Shown here piece after piece: positions 1 to 5,714 of a stretch of DNA of 6,445 nt. The stretch is from Alphaproteobacteria bacterium (GTDB lineage Bacteria > Pseudomonadota > Alphaproteobacteria > Rhizobiales > Xanthobacteraceae), in the NCBI GenBank assembly GCA_005884465.1, contig VAZH01000294.1, forward strand, positions 1 to 6,445. The letters run 5' to 3'. Under the pieces are notes generated by a model. That model worked only from the letters and a program-made list of their open reading frames with translations. It was not told the origin of the DNA and did no database searches. The stretch's first letter is position 1, and the number at the start of each line of letters is the position of its first letter. The position numbers and the translations under genes are program-made.

Positions 1-167
1 CTAAAAAAAATGTTGCGAAGCAGACTCAAAACCCTTATTTGCAGAATTGCCCAATTTCGCACGTGCCTGTGGTCGTGTGTCAGTCGGTAGGTATCCGGAC
101 AAGAGGCCGGACAGCCGCCAAGGGATGAAGAACCGAGGGTCGCTCAAGTCGCCTGAGACTTGGAAGG
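1..167. other. Upstream non-coding stretch before the odc leader
   Basis: I see no convincing gene here. The reading frames that cross it are short, low-complexity in sense and unlike any family I know. The first 60 bases are clearly more AT-rich than the rest of the window (A run at 3-10, TTATTT at 35-40), which would suit a promoter region for the odc operon. The best -35/-10 like pair I find is TTGCGA (13-18) and TATTTG (36-41) with 17 bases between them, but both boxes are poor matches and I do not assert a promoter. No tRNA or rRNA was recognised. Confidence 0.3.
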
Positions 168-276
168 CCAGCATCTCTCTCAAGAGATGCCGTTGAAGGT
201 CTCTTCGCTCCTTGCAACCGTGACTGGCAGCCGGAGGCGAACCGGCGCACCTCGTTCTCAACGGGGGACGCGACTT

Positions 277-302
277 AAAGCAACGACGGATCGGGCTTTT
301 TT
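277..302 (+). terminator. Terminator-like hairpin with T run inside the odc leader (possible attenuator)
   Basis: AAAGC (277-281) pairs with GCTTT (295-299), and CGA (284-286) with TCG (291-293), closing a CGGA loop. A small AA/G internal loop separates the two stems. The T run covers 297-302. This has the layout of an intrinsic terminator but lies about 220 bases upstream of the odc start, inside the same leader, so it would act as an attenuator rather than end a gene. The stem is weak for a terminator, and no competing antiterminator stem was established, so function is uncertain. Confidence 0.3.
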
Positions 303-433
303 GGTCTCTGCCGGCTTTCCACCAGCCGGCGCGAATACCGAAGAGGCTTGTCCTTCATTGCCAGGTGTGCGGGCGGGATCATTCCCAACCAATCCACGGC
401 AGCACAGTTCGGTTCGAGTTTTTCGGCTTCGTT

Positions 434-516
434 GCGCCTCCATCGCGCGATGTGGCCGGAGCGCTCTTATCCGAGATCACATTTGAACGCGTCCCGTCGC
501 TGGGCCGTTTGGAGGG
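434..516 (+). promoter_or_regulatory. Possible Shine-Dalgarno switch in front of odc
   Basis: The odc ribosome binding site GGAGGG is at 511-516, four bases before the ATG at 521. Upstream, CCTCCA (437-442) is perfectly complementary to TGGAGG (510-515), giving six base pairs that would hide the site. The same segment can instead pair locally: CTCC (438-441) with GGAG (458-461), extended by GCG (434-436) with CGC (462-464) around a one-base bulge. The two pairings exclude each other, which is the layout of a translational on/off switch. The complementarity is direct observation; regulation is inference. Confidence 0.35.
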
Positions 517-520
517 TGCT

Positions 521-1663
521 ATGACCGAACGTATTCAGGAATTCCTGCGCAACCGCCGTAACGAGGGCCAGGACGTCGAGCCGTGCCTCGTCGTCGACCT
601 CGAAGTCGTGCGCGACAACTATCAGAGCTTCGCAAAGGCGCTGCCGGACAGCCGCGTGTTCTATGCGGTGAAGGCAAACCCGGCGCCGGAAGTGCTGTCG
701 CTCCTGGCCTCGATGGGCTCGTGCTTCGACTGCGCCTCGGTGGCCGAAATCGAGCTGGCGCTTGCCGCCGGCGCGCCGGCGGATCGCATTTCCTTTGGCA
801 ATACCATCAAGAAGGAGCGTGACATCGTGCGCGCCTTCGCGCTCGGGATTCGCCTGTTTGCCGTCGATTGCACCGCAGAGGTCGAGAAGATCGCGCGCGC
901 CGCCCCCGGCGCCAAGGTATTCTGCCGCATCCTCTATGATTGCGCGGGCGCCGAATGGCCGCTGTCGCGGAAGTTCGGCTGCGATCCGGAGATGGCGGTC
1001 GAAGTGCTCGACCTCGCCAAGCGCCTTGGCCTGGAGCCTTGCGGCATCTCGTTCCATGTCGGCTCGCAGCAGCGCAAGGTGAAGGCGTGGGACCGCGCGC
1101 TGGCGATGGCCTCGACCGTGTTCCGCGACTGCGCCGAGCGCGGCATCAATCTCTCGATGGTCAACATGGGCGGCGGATTTCCGACCAAGTACCTCAAGGA
1201 TGTCCCTCCGGTCGTGCAGTACGGCCGGTCGATCTTCCGTGCGCTGCGCAAGCATTTCGGCAACCAGATCCCGGAGACCATCATCGAGCCGGGCCGCGGC
1301 ATGGTCGGCAATGCCGGCATCATCGAGACCGAAGTCGTTCTGATCTCCAGGAAAAGCGACGAGGACGATGTGCGCTGGGTGTATCTCGACATCGGCAAGT
1401 TCGGCGGCCTCGCCGAGACCATGGACGAGTCGATCCGCTACGCGATCCGCACCCCGCATGACGGCGCGGAAATGACGCCGTGCGTGCTCGCAGGCCCGAC
1501 CTGCGATTCCGCCGACGTGCTGTACGAGAAGATCCCGTACCCGCTGCCGGTGACGCTCGAGATCGGCGACAAGGTGCTGATCGAGGGCACCGGGGCGTAT
1601 ACGTCGACCTACTCGTCGGTGGCGTTCAACGGCTTCCCGCCGCTGCGGACCTACCACATCTGA
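521..1663 (+). CDS. odc: Ornithine/lysine decarboxylase, PLP-dependent fold type III
   Basis: This 380-residue protein belongs to the eukaryotic-type (alanine racemase fold, LysA-like) ornithine decarboxylases. It converts L-ornithine to putrescine and CO2 in the cytoplasm; some bacterial members also take lysine. The N-terminal TIM barrel carries the PLP-binding lysine K51 in YAVKANP, the stacking histidine H179 in FHVGS, the phosphate-binding GGGF (G217-F220) and EPGR (E256-R259). The C-terminal beta domain carries C328-D329 in GPTCDSAD, which reaches into the partner subunit's active site, and Y360 in GAY. All expected catalytic residues are present, and the length fits the short bacterial forms. 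I chose the ATG at 521 because the preceding GGAGGG is well placed and the family homology begins there; the open frame extends upstream but that part looks non-coding. It is the first gene of a likely operon with hss. Ornithine versus lysine preference cannot be settled by eye. Confidence 0.93.
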   Translation: MTERIQEFLRNRRNEGQDVEPCLVVDLEVVRDNYQSFAKALPDSRVFYAVKANPAPEVLSLLASMGSCFDCASVAEIELALAAGAPADRISFGNTIKKERDIVRAFALGIRLFAVDCTAEVEKIARAAPGAKVFCRILYDCAGAEWPLSRKFGCDPEMAVEVLDLAKRLGLEPCGISFHVGSQQRKVKAWDRALAMASTVFRDCAERGINLSMVNMGGGFPTKYLKDVPPVVQYGRSIFRALRKHFGNQIPETIIEPGRGMVGNAGIIETEVVLISRKSDEDDVRWVYLDIGKFGGLAETMDESIRYAIRTPHDGAEMTPCVLAGPTCDSADVLYEKIPYPLPVTLEIGDKVLIEGTGAYTSTYSSVAFNGFPPLRTYHI

Positions 1664-1688
1664 GGCCGCAGCCCGTGCGCATCTCACC

Positions 1689-1740
1689 CCTCCCGCCTGC
1701 GTGGGAGGAAGCAACGTCGGGAGCCGGTCCGCCGGCTCCC
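1689..1740 (+). repeat. Two hairpins in the odc-GNAT spacer
   Basis: The 145-base gap after odc holds CCTCCC (1689-1694) pairing with GGGAGG (1703-1708), then a perfect 9-bp hairpin, GGGAGCCGG (1719-1727) with CCGGCTCCC (1732-1740), around the loop TCCG. No T run follows, so this is not a classical intrinsic terminator. It may slow or partly stop transcription, protect the odc mRNA 3' end, or be a remnant of an intergenic palindromic repeat. The rest of the gap shows nothing else clear. Confidence 0.5.
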
Positions 1741-1808
1741 TCCCCTCACCTGCGAAATTTGCAGACAACGCTCTGCCCGCTGCGGTCGGGAGCGAGGACT
1801 GACATGCC

Positions 1809-2576
1809 ATGGCTGCTTTGCGGAAGCATACCTTAGCCCCTATCTCCGACGCCGCTCCGTTCTTGGTCCGCAGCGAGCGCGCTTCGGACATCGTTGCGCG
1901 CGAGGCGCTGCTCGATGCGACTTTCGGCGTCAACCGCCAGCTGCGCACCTGCCAGCGCCTGCGCGACGGACAAGCGCCCGCCGAAGGCCTTGCGCTTTCG
2001 GCGCTGAGCCAGGGTCTGCTGTCCCGAATTCGAAGTTCGCATCGCTTGCCGCAAGACCGGGAGCGAACTTCGAATTCGATCAGGACAGCAGAAGATGCAA
2101 AGTGTGCGTGTGGCGGATGTTTCGGAAATTCCCCAGAAGGGACTTGCCGCGAGGGCGTGGGGAATTTCCGAAACGCCACACGCCTGGTCGGGACGGTGCG
2201 GTTGTGGCACGTCAGCGCCGGCGGCGTTCCGGCGCTGGTGCTCGGGCCGCTCGCGGTCGACCCGTCCTGCCGCAAGCTCGGCATCGGAAGAGCGCTGGTG
2301 CAGCGCGCACTGGCGGCGGCAAAAGCGCGCGGGCATGGCGCGGTGCTGCTGCTCGGCGACGCGCCCTACTACGGCCGCTTCGGCTTCTCGGCGCTCAAGA
2401 CCGGCGAATTGCGGCTACCCGGTCCGTTCGAACCCGACCGCCTGCTCGGCCTCGAACTGCGCGAGGGGGCGTTTGACGGCGCATCGGGAATGATCGTGCC
2501 GGCCGGGATGTCAGCGCCGCAACGCAAGCCGCGGTTCGCGGCACGCCCGCGGAAACTGGCGCCTCGCGCCGCTTGA
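1809..2576 (+). CDS. GNAT-family N-acetyltransferase (YhbS/COG3153-like) with an in-frame palindromic insertion
   Basis: A 255-residue protein that would transfer acetyl from acetyl-CoA to an unknown amine; its place in a polyamine operon makes a polyamine or related amine tempting, but nothing in the sequence proves it. The acetyl-CoA site is intact: the beta4-alpha3 motif A at about 145-175 includes RKLGIG (R155-G160). It is followed by the GDAPYYGRFGF signature (183-193) typical of the YhbS-like group. Without the extra segment the protein would be about 200 residues, normal for the family. Residues about 70-124 match no part of the fold. They lie between LALSAL (beta2) and RLVGTVRLWHV (beta3) and are encoded by two large palindromes. 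The frame stays open throughout, so this is probably a made, enlarged protein rather than a pseudogene. The C-terminal about 25 residues are basic and low-complexity. The start is ATG 1809; GAGG at 1794-1797 is a rather distant ribosome site. An ATG at 1804 is out of frame and soon stops. Confidence 0.8.
   Translation: MAALRKHTLAPISDAAPFLVRSERASDIVAREALLDATFGVNRQLRTCQRLRDGQAPAEGLALSALSQGLLSRIRSSHRLPQDRERTSNSIRTAEDAKCACGGCFGNSPEGTCREGVGNFRNATRLVGTVRLWHVSAGGVPALVLGPLAVDPSCRKLGIGRALVQRALAAAKARGHGAVLLLGDAPYYGRFGFSALKTGELRLPGPFEPDRLLGLELREGAFDGASGMIVPAGMSAPQRKPRFAARPRKLAPRAA
2016..2091. repeat. Palindrome 1 of the twin element inserted in the GNAT gene
   Basis: CGAATTCGAAGTTCGC (2025-2040) pairs perfectly with 2063-2078 (16 bp). 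Outside this, CTGCTGTCC (2016-2024) pairs perfectly with GGACAGCAG (2083-2091) after a four-base bulge, ATCA (2079-2082), in the right arm. That gives 25 bp of stem around a 22-base loop (2041-2062), which itself holds CTTG-CCG-CAAG (2045-2055). It encodes about half of the extra peptide in the acetyltransferase. The structure is directly visible; that it is a mobile or repetitive element is inference. Confidence 0.88.
2108..2181. repeat. Palindrome 2 of the twin element inserted in the GNAT gene
   Basis: GTTTCGGAAATTCCCCA (2119-2135) pairs perfectly with 2158-2174 (17 bp). GTGTGGC (2108-2114) pairs with GCCACAC (2175-2181) after a four-base bulge, GGAT (2115-2118), in the left arm. The loop (2136-2157) is 22 bases, the same as in palindrome 1. 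Read as the reverse complement, palindrome 1 shares with this one a GAT in the bulge, a TTCG-AA-n-TTC core in the arm and CTTGC-n-GC-n-AG at the same offset in the loop. The two therefore look like diverged inverted copies, 16 bases apart (2092-2107), each still perfectly paired. This is the arrangement of REPIN/BIME-type elements. Confidence 0.88.
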
Positions 2577-2645
2577 TTTGAAGGTAAAGACGCGGCATTG
2601 CCTGACCCCGATAAGGTCACGTGATACTTGCCCGAGGTGCACATG

Positions 2646-3035
2646 ATGTCTCGCCGCCTGATTTCCACCGGCTCGCCGTTCGAAAAGACGGCCGGCTATA
2701 GCCGTGCCGTCATCGACGGCGATTTTGCCTTCGTCGCCGGTACCACCGGCTACGATTACACCGCCATGACCATGCCGGCAGATATCACGAGCCAGGCACG
2801 AAACTGCTTCAAGACCATCGGCGAGGCGCTGAAGGACGGCGGTTTTGTCATGGCCGACATCGTCCGCGCGACCTATTACGTCACGGAGGCAAGCAGCGCG
2901 GATGCAGTCCTCGCTGTCTGCAGCGAAACGCTTGGCGATATCCGACCGGCCGCGACGATCCTGGTCGTCGCCGGGCTCCTGAAGCCCGAGATGAAGGTCG
3001 AGATCGAAGTCACCGCGAAGCGACGCTCCGCCTGA
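2646..3035 (+). CDS. RidA/YjgF/YER057c/UK114-family protein lacking the catalytic arginine
   Basis: A 129-residue protein covering the whole chorismate-mutase-like fold of the family, which forms trimers with active sites between subunits. True RidA proteins hydrolyse reactive enamine/imine intermediates using an arginine in a P-A-R-[ST] motif before the last strands. Here the matching stretch is RPAATILVVAGL (100-111), with alanine A103 where that arginine should be. The terminal strand motif KVEIEVTAKR (117-126) is present. Subgroups without the arginine (Rid4 to Rid7 in the usual scheme) are not expected to show the standard deaminase activity, so the role is open. It lies 69 bases after the GNAT gene and 52 before hss. 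GAGG at 2634-2637 suits ATG 2646 (8 bases) or ATG 2643 (5 bases); an in-frame TTG at 2628 lies upstream of this site and is less likely. Confidence 0.87.
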   Translation: MSRRLISTGSPFEKTAGYSRAVIDGDFAFVAGTTGYDYTAMTMPADITSQARNCFKTIGEALKDGGFVMADIVRATYYVTEASSADAVLAVCSETLGDIRPAATILVVAGLLKPEMKVEIEVTAKRRSA

Positions 3036-3087
3036 CCCGATCCCCATCCCTAAAACGCGCAGCACATCTATTCCCCGGAGACAATTC

Positions 3088-4518
3088 ATGAGCCCGTCCC
3101 CGCAAATCCACGCGAAAATTTCCGGCCCGATTGTCATGATCGGCTTCGGCTCGATCGGCAAAGGCACCTTGCCATTGATCGAGCGACATTTTGATTACGA
3201 CAAATCGCGCTTCGTCATCATCGATCCGCATGAGGATGGCGAGATCGCCTTGCAGCACGGCGTGCGTTTCATCAAACAGGCCATCACCCGGGACAATTAT
3301 CGCGAGCTGCTGGTGCCGCTCTTGACCGCCGGCGGCGGTCAAGGTTTTTGCGTCAACCTGTCGGTGGACACCTCCTCGGTCGATATCATGACGCTGTGCC
3401 GCGAGATCGGCGCGCTCTACATCGACACCGTCGTGGAGCCGTGGCTCGGCTTCTACTTCGACCGGAAGATCGGCCCGGAAAAGCGCTCGAACTACGCGTT
3501 GCGCGAGACGCTACTGGCGGCAAGGCACCAAAGCCCGGGCGGCCCGACCGCGGTCTCCACCTGCGGCGCCAATCCCGGCATGGTGTCCTGGTTCGTCAAG
3601 CAGGCGCTGCTCGACATCGCCCGCGATACCAACACGCCGTTTGAGGAACCGAAAAGCCGCGAAGGCTGGGGCCGCCTCGCCCAGAAGCTCGGCATCAAGG
3701 GCATCCATATCGCCGAGCGCGACACCCAGCGTTCGAAGCGGCCGAAGCCGATGAAGGTGTTCGTCAACACCTGGTCGGTGGAGGGTTTTGTCTCCGAAGG
3801 CATGCAGCCGGCCGAGCTCGGCTGGGGCACCCACGAAAACTGGATGCCGGACAATGGCCGCACCCACGATTATGGCTGCGGCGCCGCGATCTATCTGCTG
3901 CAGCCCGGCGCCAACACCCGCGTGCGCTCATGGTGCCCGACGCCGGGCGCGCAATACGGCTTTCTCGTCACCCACAACGAATCGATTTCGATCGCCGATT
4001 ATTTCACCGTGCGCGACGGCGAGAGGGTGGTGTACCGCCCGACCTGCCATTACGCCTATCATCCCGCCAACGACGCGGTGCTGTCGCTGCACGAGATGTT
4101 CGGCGCGACCGGCAAGATGCAGCCGAAGTGGCACATTCTGGACGAAAACGAAATCGAGGATGGCATCGACGAACTTGGCGTGCTGCTCTATGGCCATGCC
4201 AGGAACGCCTACTGGTATGGTTCGCAGCTTTCGATCGAGGAAACCCGCGGCATCGCGCCCTACCAGAACGCCACCGGCATGCAGGTGTCGTCGGCGGTGC
4301 TCGCCGGCATGGTATGGGCGCTGGAAAATCCCACCGCCGGCATCGTCGAGGCCGACGAGCTGGATTTCCGCCGCTGCCTCGAGATCCAGAGGCCGTATCT
4401 CGGCCCGGTGAAGGGTTTTTACACCGACTGGACACCGCTCACCGACCGGCCCGGGTTATTCCCGGAAGATATCGACACCTCGGATCCCTGGCAGTTCAGG
4501 AACGTGCTGGTGCGGTGA
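3088..4518 (+). CDS. hss: Homospermidine synthase
   Basis: This 476-residue cytoplasmic enzyme makes sym-homospermidine from two putrescine molecules (or putrescine plus spermidine), releasing ammonia and using bound NAD+ as a redox carrier. The N-terminal Rossmann fold has the dinucleotide motif G19-F-G21-S-I-G24, with D46 of VIIDPHE at the end of beta2 as expected for NAD. Length and sequence match the Blastochloris viridis type of HSS nearly end to end. From memory of that enzyme, its key residues N162, E210, W229, E237, E298 and D361 occur here at identical numbers; W229 sits in NTWSVEGF. Start ATG 3088 follows GGAGA (3077-3081) with six bases between. As last gene of the odc-GNAT-ridA-hss group it would use the putrescine made by ODC. 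A saccharopine dehydrogenase-like fold is shared with other enzymes, but the full-length match makes HSS secure. Confidence 0.96.
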   Translation: MSPSPQIHAKISGPIVMIGFGSIGKGTLPLIERHFDYDKSRFVIIDPHEDGEIALQHGVRFIKQAITRDNYRELLVPLLTAGGGQGFCVNLSVDTSSVDIMTLCREIGALYIDTVVEPWLGFYFDRKIGPEKRSNYALRETLLAARHQSPGGPTAVSTCGANPGMVSWFVKQALLDIARDTNTPFEEPKSREGWGRLAQKLGIKGIHIAERDTQRSKRPKPMKVFVNTWSVEGFVSEGMQPAELGWGTHENWMPDNGRTHDYGCGAAIYLLQPGANTRVRSWCPTPGAQYGFLVTHNESISIADYFTVRDGERVVYRPTCHYAYHPANDAVLSLHEMFGATGKMQPKWHILDENEIEDGIDELGVLLYGHARNAYWYGSQLSIEETRGIAPYQNATGMQVSSAVLAGMVWALENPTAGIVEADELDFRRCLEIQRPYLGPVKGFYTDWTPLTDRPGLFPEDIDTSDPWQFRNVLVR

Positions 4519-4538
4519 GCATAGACAAAGTCCCTCCA

Positions 4539-4622
4539 CGTCATGCCCGGCCTTGTGCCGGGCATCCACGTCCTTTCTTTCGGCCAAGACGTGGATGGCC
4601 GGGGACGAGCCCGGCCATGACG
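4539..4622. repeat. Double-hairpin intergenic repeat between convergent hss and adc
   Basis: An 84-base element made of two near-identical halves in inverted orientation (4539-4572 and 4588-4622). The outer CGTCATG pairs with CATGACG and the inner ATCCACGTC with GACGTGGAT. Each half also folds alone: TGCCCGGC (4544-4551) with GCCGGGCA (4557-4564), and ATGGCCGGG (4595-4603) with CCCGGCCAT (4610-4618). It fills the gap between the stops of hss (+) and adc (-), so it may serve as a two-way transcription end, although neither side has a strong T run. I remember very similar repeats as frequent between genes of Bradyrhizobium; copy number cannot be judged from this window. Confidence 0.82.
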
Positions 4623-4662
4623 AACTTGAATGATTGTGCTCGCCGTTACTTTCCTACGCGCT

Positions 4663-5415
4663 TCACCTCTTCATATAATCGAACGCGACCATCCCAAGCC
4701 CGAGCGTCAGGTCGGCCTTGAAATGCAGCGCGGAGACCACTTCGCGCACCGGCAGCCGCGCCACATCGGCCAGCGCGTGCGGGAACAGGCCGAGCGCCGC
4801 GGGGCCGGTCCATGCCTCTTTCAAGACGATGTCTTCGAGATGGAAACGCACCAGCTCGCAAATCCGCGGGCTGCCATCGACATGGGGAATGATCTTGAGG
4901 ATGAAATTCGGCGCCTTCATGCTGTTCAGCACGGTGTCATGATCGGCCGGACGATGCTTGTAGCCCATGGTGGCGGAGGCGCAGAGCACTGAACCGTAAT
5001 GCAGCGATCCCACCAGCACATCGCTCTCGACTTCGATTTTCGGCGTGGCTCGCTTTTTGGGAAACCCCCACAGCTCGCGCCCGCCCGCGATCGGCGCGTC
5101 GTCGTCGAGATACATCGCGTGGGTATAGGCGCCATCCTCGCCGTTGAGACGGACCGGGATCACCTGGCCGGTTTCGGTGTAGTCGCCGAAGCCGGTGGAA
5201 TCGGGCATGCGGATGAACTCGCGGATGAACTCGTATTTGACGACCGGATCAGTCACCTCCAGCGGCTCCGGCACCACGGCGGCGAGCGCTTCCGGATCGG
5301 TGCGATAGGTAATGACGAAATATTCCCGATTGAAGAAGCGATAGGGTCCCGGCGGGAACGACGGGTTGGTAAGCGGCATCGAATACGCAGTTCGCCTGAC
5401 ATCCTCGATCTTCAT
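4663..5415 (-). CDS. adc: Acetoacetate decarboxylase
   Basis: A 250-residue enzyme that converts acetoacetate to acetone and CO2. It aligns over its whole length with Clostridium acetobutylicum ADC as I remember it, including [18 protein letters not shown] near the start, YTETGQ, MMGYKH-like ATMGYKHRP, and [15 protein letters not shown]. The Schiff-base lysine is K120 in GFPKK, with the neighbouring K121 that lowers its pKa. Expected active-site partners are present as R30, E62 and E81, so it should be catalytically competent. Some ADC-fold proteins have other activities, but with this full set the named reaction is likely. The start ATG (5415-5413) has GAGG (5425-5422 on this strand) six bases upstream. 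It is transcribed toward hss and shows no functional link to the polyamine genes. A role in ketone-body or polyhydroxybutyrate-related metabolism would be inference only. Confidence 0.94.
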   Translation of the reverse strand: MKIEDVRRTAYSMPLTNPSFPPGPYRFFNREYFVITYRTDPEALAAVVPEPLEVTDPVVKYEFIREFIRMPDSTGFGDYTETGQVIPVRLNGEDGAYTHAMYLDDDAPIAGGRELWGFPKKRATPKIEVESDVLVGSLHYGSVLCASATMGYKHRPADHDTVLNSMKAPNFILKIIPHVDGSPRICELVRFHLEDIVLKEAWTGPAALGLFPHALADVARLPVREVVSALHFKADLTLGLGMVAFDYMKR

Positions 5416-5546
5416 TTCATGCCTCGTGTGCTGCTGAGCCTTGGGGGACTATGCGGCAGCTGACCGCAACAATCGAGGCTGTAAAATCGGCAACGTGAGT
5501 CAAAAAGATCGCCAGACGTCATGGCGCCGTCACACCTCGTGAGTTG

Positions 5547-5704
5547 CGTCATTCCGGGATGGCCCAAGGGGCCAGACCTCAGATGTGCAATTGCACATCG
5601 GGGAATCTCGAGGTGGATGAGACGCAAGACAATGTCGGGATTCCGGGTTCGCGCTACCGCGCGCCCTCAGCGACAAGCGCTACGCGCTTGCGCGGAGAAT
5701 GACG
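5547..5704. repeat. Long palindromic intergenic repeat upstream of adc
   Basis: The element is bounded by CGTCATTC (5547-5554) and its perfect inverse GAATGACG (5697-5704). Inside it are three hairpins: TGGCCC/GGGCCA (5560-5565 with 5569-5574), a perfect 18-base palindrome GATGTGCAATTGCACATC (5582-5599), and CAAGCGC/GCGCTTG (5674-5680 with 5684-5690). The motifs are those I remember from a common Bradyrhizobium intergenic repeat. It lies between divergently placed regions: adc reads away to the left and the next gene's stop is at 5717. The remaining gap sequence (5416-5546) shows no gene and only a weak hairpin around 5511-5525. Confidence 0.75.
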
Positions 5705-5714
5705 GGTTGGAAAA

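Larger units (their letters stand above)
168..516 (+). promoter_or_regulatory. Structured 5' leader of ornithine decarboxylase, candidate speF RNA element
   Basis: The stretch in front of odc can fold into a series of hairpins. 171-178 pairs with 183-190 (8 perfect bp, loop CTCA). 230-234 pairs with 242-246. 250-256 pairs with 260-266 (one G-T wobble). 277-281 plus 284-286 pairs with 291-293 plus 295-299, followed by six T. 310-316 pairs with 324-330 (7 perfect bp). 441-452 is a 12-base palindrome. In alphaproteobacteria a conserved cis-acting RNA, the speF element (Rfam family, from memory RF00518), lies directly upstream of ornithine decarboxylase genes, so position and structure both fit. 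That this is the speF element is inference; its exact ends and any ligand (putrescine or ornithine would be logical) cannot be read from the sequence. It would act in cis on the polyamine operon. Confidence 0.55.

Noticed and set aside
13..41. Promoter for the odc operon (TTGCGA, 17 bases, TATTTG)
   Set aside because: Both boxes match the sigma-70 consensus poorly; the AT-rich context alone is not enough.
160..486. Open frame of 108 codons on the + strand in the odc leader
   Set aside because: No recognisable family, no good ribosome site, and it overlaps the hairpin-rich leader. I cannot exclude a short leader peptide but see no conserved feature supporting one.
365..520. Upstream extension of the odc reading frame
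   Set aside because: The first 52 residues have no homology to the family, and the ATG at 521 has a proper ribosome binding site.
467..2284. Open frame of 605 codons on the - strand
   Set aside because: It lies opposite the clear odc gene and part of the GNAT gene; its product is Arg/Ala-rich without domain pattern, typical of the antisense of GC-rich coding DNA.
1809..2576. GNAT gene as a pseudogene because of the insertion
   Set aside because: The frame is not broken and all motifs after the insertion are intact, so an enlarged but translated protein is the simpler reading.
2617..2624. Palindrome TCACGTGA upstream of ridA as an operator
   Set aside because: Eight-base palindromes occur by chance, there is no second copy nearby, and a weak hairpin (2603-2607 with 2615-2619) overlaps it.
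4539..5704. CRISPR array or insertion sequence from the many repeats
   Set aside because: The repeats are single palindromic units with no regular spacers, and no transposase or Cas gene lies in the window.
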